DNA from: Solirubrobacter taibaiensis | GTDB taxonomy: Bacteria > Actinomycetota > Thermoleophilia > Solirubrobacterales > Solirubrobacteraceae | Length of the DNA stretch: 64,000 nucleotides | Assembly (NCBI GenBank): GCA_027587225.1 | Contig: JAPDDQ010000024.1 | Coordinates: forward strand, 42,732 to 106,731 | Direction of reading: 5' to 3' | Part shown: positions 59,185-64,000 of the stretch, piece by piece | Numbering within the stretch: the stretch's first letter is position 1 | How the letters are laid out: each line of letters starts with the position of its first letter | The notes under the pieces: generated by a model | What the model saw: the letters and a program-made list of their open reading frames with translations, nothing else | The model's database searches: none | Told to the model about the DNA's origin: nothing | Made by a program: the position numbers and the translations under genes

Positions 59185-59750
59185 CGGAACTCCACCTCTT
59201 CGCTGCGCGCCCATGGGTCGACTGCCGCTTCGTCGCGGTAGATCGTCACCTGCGCGCTGAACGGGCCGCCCTTGCGCGGCACCTGCACCCAGGTCGTGCC
59301 GGGGTACATGTCCTCACCGGCCTGCGGGCGCACCCAGGTCGTGTCGGAGAGGCCGGCGCGCTGGTTGTCGCGGTCGAGCACGAGCACGCGGATCGCGAGT
59401 TGCCGGCCGGTGAGGCCGCGGAACGTCGCGTCGTACTGGACGAGGACTCCCGGCCGGTCACGCGCTTCAGGGTCCCAGGCGCTCACATCCTCCGTGGGGT
59501 CCTGGGCCGCCCACGTGCCGAGCGTCATCCGCTCCGCCGAGACGAGCTTCACCGTCGCCACCGTCGCCAGCTTCGAGGGCGGTTCCGGCGTCTCGTGCCC
59601 CGTGGCGTTCAGCACCGCGATGACCGCCGCGGTCGCGGCCGCCACCCCGGTGAGGGCGCTCACGACGCCTTTGCCGACGCCGCTCAGGCGCTGCCACGGC
59701 GACGGCTTCGGCGGGGCCGGCCTGGGTTTGCGGCGGGTGCGCGTGCTCAT
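59181..59750 (-). CDS. Membrane-anchored protein, unknown
   Basis: 189 residues. Basic, Pro-rich cytoplasmic N terminus (TRTRRKPRPAPPKPSPWQRL), one helix (GVVSALTGVAAATAAVIAVLNATG), then an extracytoplasmic beta-rich part (VLVQYDATFRGLTGRQLAIRVLVLDRDNQRAGLSDTTWVRPQAGEDMYPGTTWVQVPRKGGPF). No enzymatic motif or family known to me. Its ATG overlaps the stop of the upstream secreted-repeat gene by 4 bases, so the pair is a two-gene operon, and the products may act together at the cell surface. Confidence 0.7.
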   Translation of the reverse strand: MSTRTRRKPRPAPPKPSPWQRLSGVGKGVVSALTGVAAATAAVIAVLNATGHETPEPPSKLATVATVKLVSAERMTLGTWAAQDPTEDVSAWDPEARDRPGVLVQYDATFRGLTGRQLAIRVLVLDRDNQRAGLSDTTWVRPQAGEDMYPGTTWVQVPRKGGPFSAQVTIYRDEAAVDPWARSEEVEFR

Positions 59751-60820
59751 CGCCGGAACTCCGCGCGCACGCTGTCGACGTACCGAGAGTTGAATTGACA
59801 CGGGTTCTGTTTGCGTCGGCAGGTGGTGGAGCGCCAGCCCACAAACGGACCGTCGGCGCGCAGCCGGATCGTCGTCGCGGAACGGGCGGCGAGGGGGCAC
59901 GTGGCGCCGCTGCGGCAGAATCGGCGCTGGTGGTAGACGTACACGCGCCCGGGACCGTCGACGGTCAGGACGATGTTCTTGCCGGCGCTGGCGCCCTGCT
60001 CCGGGCGGCGGCCGTTCCCGTCGCCGCCGCCACCTCCGTCGCCGCCACCACCGCCGCCGCCGCCGGCTTCGCGGAACTGGGGATTGAGCCGCGTCGGCTC
60101 TCGTGCCGGGAACGTGCAGGTGGTCCGCGCCCCGCACGGCTCCGCGTCCCAGCCGAGGAACGCGGCGGCGCCGGTCGTCACCCGCGCGGTCACGTTCGCT
60201 CCCCACGGGAACTCGCGCGTGCAGGTCAGCCCGCAGACGCGGAAGGGCTGCCCGAGCCCGACGGCACCCGGCCCCTGGCCGCGGACGGTCACCGTGACCG
60301 GCGTGAGATAGACCGACACGGTGCGCCGTGCGTCGGCCGTGAACGAGCACGTCGTGCTCGGCGCCGCGCACTCCCACACGCTCCAGTACGCCACCGTGCG
60401 GCCGGCCGCCGGAGCCACGTCGATCTGCAGGGGGACGCCGGGCGGCGCGGGGATGCGGCAGCGGTGGGCCGCTTTCGTGCACTGCCAACCCGGAAGGCGC
60501 TCGATCCGCCCTGGACCGAACAGCTCGATCACGAGGTCGTCCTCGGGCTCGACCTCGAAGAGCGGGATCAGCCGCAGTCCGGCCTCCGGCATCGTGGCCG
60601 TGCACACCGGGCCGTTGCCCTCGGCGCACGGCGTCGCGTCGTCCCAGCCGGCGAAGACGTAGCCGTCCGCCGCCGCCACCCGCGTCGTGACCGGGAGTCC
60701 CGGTTCGACCGCGCGCGTGCAGGTGCGCGCACACAGCCTGGACTCGCCGATGCGCACGGTGCCCTGGCCGGCCGGGAACACGACCTCGAGCGTCGCGGCC
60801 TCGGCCGCGGGCACGCTCAT
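59747..60820 (-). CDS. Secreted Cys-rich repeat protein with a Gly-rich linker
   Basis: At least 357 residues. About four repeats of ~70-80 residues (TLEVVF-GQGTVRI ... FAGWD, VIELFGPGRIERL ... YWSVWEC, TVTVRGQGPGAVGL ... FLGWDAEPC, LTVDGPGRVYVY ... FVGWRSTTC) resemble beta-repeats that end in a GW pair, each with paired Cys. A Gly-rich linker precedes the last. The start is odd: from ATG 60820 no signal peptide remains, yet the in-frame codons just upstream encode one (RVVLLALCLLTMSVPAAEA) without an ATG, GTG or TTG before the in-frame stop. Initiation at a rare codon (ATC or CTG) is possible. Overlaps the next gene by 4 bases. Confidence 0.7.
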   Translation of the reverse strand: MSVPAAEAATLEVVFPAGQGTVRIGESRLCARTCTRAVEPGLPVTTRVAAADGYVFAGWDDATPCAEGNGPVCTATMPEAGLRLIPLFEVEPEDDLVIELFGPGRIERLPGWQCTKAAHRCRIPAPPGVPLQIDVAPAAGRTVAYWSVWECAAPSTTCSFTADARRTVSVYLTPVTVTVRGQGPGAVGLGQPFRVCGLTCTREFPWGANVTARVTTGAAAFLGWDAEPCGARTTCTFPAREPTRLNPQFREAGGGGGGGGDGGGGGDGNGRRPEQGASAGKNIVLTVDGPGRVYVYHQRRFCRSGATCPLAARSATTIRLRADGPFVGWRSTTCRRKQNPCQFNSRYVDSVRAEFRR

Positions 60821-60913
60821 GGTGAGCAGGCACAGCGCGAGTAGGACAACTCGGTAGATGGAGAAGCTCTACACCGTCGCCGCGGTCGCTGCAACCTCGT
60901 AAGTTGGGCGCGC

Positions 60914-61798
60914 ATGGACGCGCACGAGCATCGAGGCGATCCGGCGCTGCTCGCGATCGGGGTTCTGGGCGCCTCGACGTCGCCGCCGCTGATCGCGGCC
61001 TGCGCGGCACCCGGGCTGGCGATCGCGTTCTGGCGCACGGGCGCGGCCGCGCTGGTGCTCGCGCCGGTCCTGCTCGCGCGCGAGCGGCGGATCGTGCTGC
61101 CGAAGGGGCGCGGGCTGTGGCTGGCACTGGCCGCCGGGCTTGCGCTGGCCGCGCACTTCGGGACGTTCATCCCGTCCCTGAGCTACACGACGGTCGCCTC
61201 CTCGGCCGCGCTCGTGTGCACGCAACCGATCTGGGCCGGGATCATCGGCTGGTTCCTCGGCGAGCGGCTGCCGGGCCGGGCCTGGGCCGGCGTCGGCGTG
61301 TGCGTGCTCGGCGTGCTGGCCATCACCGGGGTGGACATCGCGGTCTCCGGCGACGCGCTGCTGGGCGACGGGCTGGCGGTGGCCGGGGGCGTGTTCGGCG
61401 GCGTCTACATCGTGCTCGGCGGGTTTGCGCGGCGCGGGCTCAGCACGCTCGACTACACCGTCATCTGTTACGGGACCTGCGCGCTCTGGCTCCTGCCGGT
61501 GTGCGTGTTGACCGGCACCGCGCTGGCCGGCTACTCCGGGGATGACTGGCTGCGGATCGCGGCCATCACCGTGTTCGGGCAGCTCGTCGGGCACTCGCTG
61601 TTCAACTTCGTCCTGCGCTCGATCAGCCCGACGATGGTCGCGCTCGGCGGGCTCTTCACCGTGCCGCTGGCCGCGATCATCGCCGCGTTCGCGCTGGGGG
61701 AGACGCCGCCGGTGGCGGCGATCCCGGCGATGGGGCTGCTCATCGCCGGGACCGCGCTCGTGATCAGTGCGCGGGCGCGCGCAACAGCCGCGTCGTAG
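60914..61798 (+). CDS. EamA/DMT-family transporter
   Basis: 294 residues with ten predicted helices in two EamA halves. Visible hallmarks are AFWRTGAAALVLAP, AAHFGTFIPSLSYTTVASSAALVCTQPIWAGIIGWFLGERL in the first half, and GQLVGHSLFNFVLRSISPTMVALGGLFTVPLAAIIAAFALGE in the second. Drug/metabolite efflux; substrate open. TAAGTT ends 8 bases before the ATG, with no Shine-Dalgarno, suggesting a leaderless transcript. It diverges from the secreted-repeat gene. Its last 35 bases overlap the convergent VKOR gene. Confidence 0.9.
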   Translation: MDAHEHRGDPALLAIGVLGASTSPPLIAACAAPGLAIAFWRTGAAALVLAPVLLARERRIVLPKGRGLWLALAAGLALAAHFGTFIPSLSYTTVASSAALVCTQPIWAGIIGWFLGERLPGRAWAGVGVCVLGVLAITGVDIAVSGDALLGDGLAVAGGVFGGVYIVLGGFARRGLSTLDYTVICYGTCALWLLPVCVLTGTALAGYSGDDWLRIAAITVFGQLVGHSLFNFVLRSISPTMVALGGLFTVPLAAIIAAFALGETPPVAAIPAMGLLIAGTALVISARARATAAS

Positions 61799-62165
61799 CG
61801 AGCGCCGCGAGCAGCGCCATGCAGATTGCCGAGCCGACGCACCAGATGCAGATCGCCTCCAGCTCCCAGATCTCGACGTAGGTCAGCCAGGCCGAGAACG
61901 CCAGGCCGCAGATCGCCAGCAGCGCCGTGATCGACCGGGTCGTCTCATTGTCCTTGACGAGGGAGCCGAGGATCGCGACGTATCCGAGCAGGCCGAGCAG
62001 CGCGACGGGGATGCCGGCGAACTCGGCGTAGGTCGACTTCTGCACGGTGGCGCAGCCGTGCGCGATGGCGCAGACGGGGTCGGCGCCCGCGTAGTGGACG
62101 ATCGTGAGGTAGCTGGCGATCGCGAGCCCCGCGAGCGCCACCACGATCGTCGCGGCGCGGCTCAC
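61764..62165 (-). CDS. VKOR-family disulfide-generating membrane protein
   Basis: 133 residues, four membrane helices. The loop pair Cys32/Cys38 (CAIAHGC) and the active-site CIWC (Cys106/Cys109) are the two Cys pairs of bacterial VKOR homologues. It reoxidises DsbA and passes electrons to quinone, replacing DsbB in actinobacteria. The GTG start overlaps the DsbA stop by 4 bases, so the two partners are translated together. Its 3' end overlaps the convergent EamA gene by 35 bases. Confidence 0.93.
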   Translation of the reverse strand: MSRAATIVVALAGLAIASYLTIVHYAGADPVCAIAHGCATVQKSTYAEFAGIPVALLGLLGYVAILGSLVKDNETTRSITALLAICGLAFSAWLTYVEIWELEAICIWCVGSAICMALLAALATTRLLRAPAH

Positions 62166-62908
62166 AGCGCCTTCTCCAGCGCGGCGTTGAGGTCGCCGGC
62201 GCCGGCCTGGAGGATGGTCTCGGCGCCGTCGCCCTTCTTGATCGTGAACGTGGGGGTGGAGTCGGCGCCGACGGCTTTCGCGGCCTGGTTGGCCGTGCTG
62301 AGCGCCTGCTCGGCGTCATTGGTGCCGGCGTAGTCCATGGCGGCTTCGGCGTTCACACCCGCCGTGGTCGCGACGTTCTTCAGGAAGTCGTCGGTGGCGT
62401 AGCCCGAGTTCTCGGTGCCCTGGTTGGCGTAGAAGGTCTCGACGAAGCTCCACAGCTTGTTCTGCTGCTGCGCGCCGGCGGCGACGCGGGCGGACTTGAT
62501 CGAGTCCGGGCCGAGGAAATGCATCGTGCGCATCTCGAGCTTGACCTTGCCGGTCTTGACGTAGTCGTCGATCAGACCCGGCAGGATCGTCGTGGACGCC
62601 TCGGCGCAGATCGGGCACTGCAGGTCGACGTACTCGGTGATCGTGACGGGGGCGTTCGGGTCGCCCAGGACACCGTTGCGCTCCTGGACGCCGTCGACGA
62701 CGGTGCTTCGGGTGAGGCTCGCGTTCGGGGCCGCGGTGCTGTTCGAGTTCGTCGAGACGAGCGCCGCGACGGCGATCACCGCGATGGCGGCGGCGAGGGC
62801 GCCGCCGAGGATGCTCAGGCGGCGGCGACGGGTGGTCTTGGCGGCATCCGCGGCCTCGAGGGCCTCGCGGTGGGCGCGGCGCTGTTCGCGCAGCTCGCGC
62901 TTGGTCAT
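62162..62908 (-). CDS. Membrane-anchored DsbA-family thiol oxidase
   Basis: 248 residues. Charged N terminus, one membrane helix (LSILGGALAAAIAVIAVAAL), then a thioredoxin fold with the helical insertion: TITEYVDLQCPICAEASTTILPGL (Cys98, Cys101) and the cis-Pro loop in DSTPTFTIKKG. It introduces disulfides into exported proteins; VKOR just downstream recharges it. Possible clients in this window are the Cys-bearing secreted proteins at 2552, 50495 and 59747. AGGAGC precedes the ATG at 62908. Confidence 0.93.
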   Translation of the reverse strand: MTKRELREQRRAHREALEAADAAKTTRRRRLSILGGALAAAIAVIAVAALVSTNSNSTAAPNASLTRSTVVDGVQERNGVLGDPNAPVTITEYVDLQCPICAEASTTILPGLIDDYVKTGKVKLEMRTMHFLGPDSIKSARVAAGAQQQNKLWSFVETFYANQGTENSGYATDDFLKNVATTAGVNAEAAMDYAGTNDAEQALSTANQAAKAVGADSTPTFTIKKGDGAETILQAGAGDLNAALEKAL

Positions 62909-62956
62909 TTGGTGCTCCTGGGTTCGTGTTGGGCTTGCCGGTGTTGCGCGTGGGAA

Positions 62957-63481
62957 CTACGCGAACAGCGGCGGAGCCCGGTCCCGCGACAGGCGGGACG
63001 TGCGAACGAGCGGAGGAGCGACGAGGCGCGAGGCCCCGTGGACGAGCTCGTCGATCGTGGCGACGAGGAGTGGTGCGTGGAGCCGGAAGCTGCGCCCGAC
63101 GGTGCGGAGCGCTACGGCGAGCAGTGCGCCCGCGGCGGCGCCGAAACCCAGCAGCGGCAGCCAGCCGCCGCCGATCAGCGCGCCCGTGTCGAGCGCGTCG
63201 GCGAGCAGTGCCTGCCCGCCCAGCGCGGCCCAGAGGCCGGCCGTGGCCACGATCCACAGCGAGCTTCTCCCGCGCGCCAGGCGGCCCACGATGGCCGCGA
63301 CGGCGAGGATGTAGCCCAGGATCAGCAGCGTGCCGGCGGTGCCGAGGCTGCCGTTGGACGCGGCGCCGAGGCAACTCTGCGCGTCGGGACCGCAGATGAA
63401 CGAGACGCGCGCCTGATCCAAGCCCACCGCCAGCAGCGGCAAGAGCACGAGGGCTCTGAGCATCAGGGGCAGGCGCGTCAT
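62957..63481 (-). CDS. Membrane protein, unknown
   Basis: 174 residues, four predicted helices: an N-terminal one (MLRALVLLPLLAVGL), a loop with two Cys (FICGPDAQSCLGA), then GTLLILGYILAVAAIVGRLA, SSLWIVATAGLWAALGGQALL and WLPLLGFGAAAGALLAVAL, with a basic C-terminal tail. No family recognised. Position upstream of DsbA-VKOR (48-bp gap) and a Cys pair facing outward suggest a link to disulfide chemistry, which is inference. It diverges from the BadF-type gene. Confidence 0.7.
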   Translation of the reverse strand: MTRLPLMLRALVLLPLLAVGLDQARVSFICGPDAQSCLGAASNGSLGTAGTLLILGYILAVAAIVGRLARGRSSLWIVATAGLWAALGGQALLADALDTGALIGGGWLPLLGFGAAAGALLAVALRTVGRSFRLHAPLLVATIDELVHGASRLVAPPLVRTSRLSRDRAPPLFA

Positions 63482-63511
63482 CTCATCCGTAATGTCGGCA
63501 AGGTTCCTGCA

Positions 63512-64000
63512 CTGAAGTTAAAGGTTCTGCTCATCGACGGCGGCCAGAGCGGCTGCCGCGCCGCGCTGCAGGTGGGCGGCGAGGTCGTCGCGCGCGAGAC
63601 GCTGCCCGGTTTTGCGCGCGCCGCGCGGGATTGGACGCCGCTGCGAGCGCTCGTCGCGCGCTGGGACGCTGACGTGGTCGCCGCGGGGCTGACCGGCTAC
63701 GACGGCACCGACCTCGGCGTCCCGATGGTGGTGAGCAACGACGCAGTCACCGCGCACCTCGGCGCTTTGGGCGGCGAACCGGGCGCGGTGATCGTCGCGG
63801 GGACGGGCGCGATCGCGCTGGCCGCCACGCACGAGGGCTGGGCACGCGCGGACGGCTGGGGATCGATGCTCGGCGACGACGGCGGCGGCTACTGGATCGG
63901 CCGCCGCGCCCTGGCGATCGCACTGCGCGAGCACGACGGCCGCGGCGGCACGCCGCGCGGCGGCGAGCGCGGCGGCGGCGCGGCGGAAGGCGGGGGCCAA
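63512..64000 (+). CDS. BadF/BadG-type ATPase or N-acetylglucosamine kinase-like protein (3'-truncated)
   Basis: The frame is open from about 63512 to the right edge. It encodes KVLLIDGGQSGCRAAL (phosphate-1 loop of the ASKHA ATPase fold), AAGLTGYDGTDLGVPMVVSNDAVTAHLGAL, GAVIVAGTGAIALA (phosphate-2) and GSMLGDDGGGYWIGRRALAIALREHDGRG, which is characteristic of the BadF/BcrA/GlcNAc-kinase family. No ATG, GTG or TTG lies in frame near the start; CTG at 63512 is the best candidate. An upstream out-of-frame ATG exists at 63492. The 3' end lies outside the window. It diverges from the membrane-protein gene at 63481. Confidence 0.8.
   Translation, partial: MKLKVLLIDGGQSGCRAALQVGGEVVARETLPGFARAARDWTPLRALVARWDADVVAAGLTGYDGTDLGVPMVVSNDAVTAHLGALGGEPGAVIVAGTGAIALAATHEGWARADGWGSMLGDDGGGYWIGRRALAIALREHDGRGGTPRGGERGGGAAEGGGQ

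Overview
The window is about 64 kb of very GC-rich (roughly 70%), gene-dense DNA with strong third-position GC bias. Gene content (F420-free actinobacterial flavoenzymes, DsbA/VKOR disulfide system, IclR-controlled glycerol operon, DesA3-type desaturase with its own reductase, many PadR/MarR/VOC/methyltransferase singletons) points to an Actinomycetota chromosome. A Thermoleophilia/Solirubrobacterales-like host is my inference from overall gene style, not something the sequence proves. I see no rRNA, tRNA, CRISPR array, transposase or phage gene, so this reads as chromosomal DNA. Both ends cut a gene: a formylglycine-generating enzyme at the left edge and a BadF-type ATPase at the right edge.

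Layout. 1-8.5 kb: sulfur-ester use (FGE, DUF389 membrane protein, L,D-transpeptidase coupled to a secreted multi-domain surface protein, Cys-type arylsulfatase, SulP sulfate permease). 8.5-17.7 kb: metabolic singletons (CaiB/racemase, class II amidotransferase with AI-2E transporter, TPP enzyme, GH13 enzyme with an SDR-like protein, anti-sigma/GAF/PAS regulator). 17.9-21.8 kb: XRE regulator divergent from an AhpD-like gene, then reductase plus fatty-acid desaturase. 21.8-32.9 kb: a glycerol island. IclR-glpK-glpA-glpB-glpC-small protein run leftward, glpF-glpK2 run rightward, and a secreted alpha/beta hydrolase follows the leftward operon behind its own copy of the same promoter. 33-42.4 kb: secreted amidase, a GAF histidine kinase carrying an in-frame palindromic insertion, and a MacAB-type export operon with two small DUF5666-like proteins. 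42.4-50.7 kb: secreted helical protein, flavodoxin-like protein, VOC protein, TIGR03118 beta-propeller, alpha-hydroxy-acid oxidase, GNAT, a stand-alone CFI-box protein, PadR and two methyltransferases. 50.8-64 kb: DUF4242 protein coupled to an ATPase/winged-helix regulator, MarR, methyltransferase, DsbA-like protein, LtrA, VOC, second amidase, zinc-ribbon protein, a two-gene secreted/membrane unit, EamA exporter, DsbA+VKOR, membrane protein and the cut BadF ATPase.

Three observations stand out. (1) Three unrelated secreted proteins (hydrolase, amidase, beta-propeller) end in the same ~116-121-residue domain, finishing at the stop codon with an identical 19-residue tail, although the DNA differs by synonymous changes. 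This suggests a shared surface-targeting or attachment module that I cannot assign to a named family. (2) Three promoters (iclR, glpF, hydrolase) share a 17-bp near-palindrome overlapping the -35 box, which would make the secreted hydrolase part of the glycerol regulon. (3) The histidine kinase carries a 72-bp insert made of three consecutive hairpins, flanked by a 6-bp direct repeat, keeping the frame open inside its ATPase domain. At the window scale, almost every convergent gene pair overlaps or abuts at its 3' ends, and many monocistronic genes show a TANNNT box 6-9 bases before the start codon and no Shine-Dalgarno, the pattern of leaderless mRNAs.
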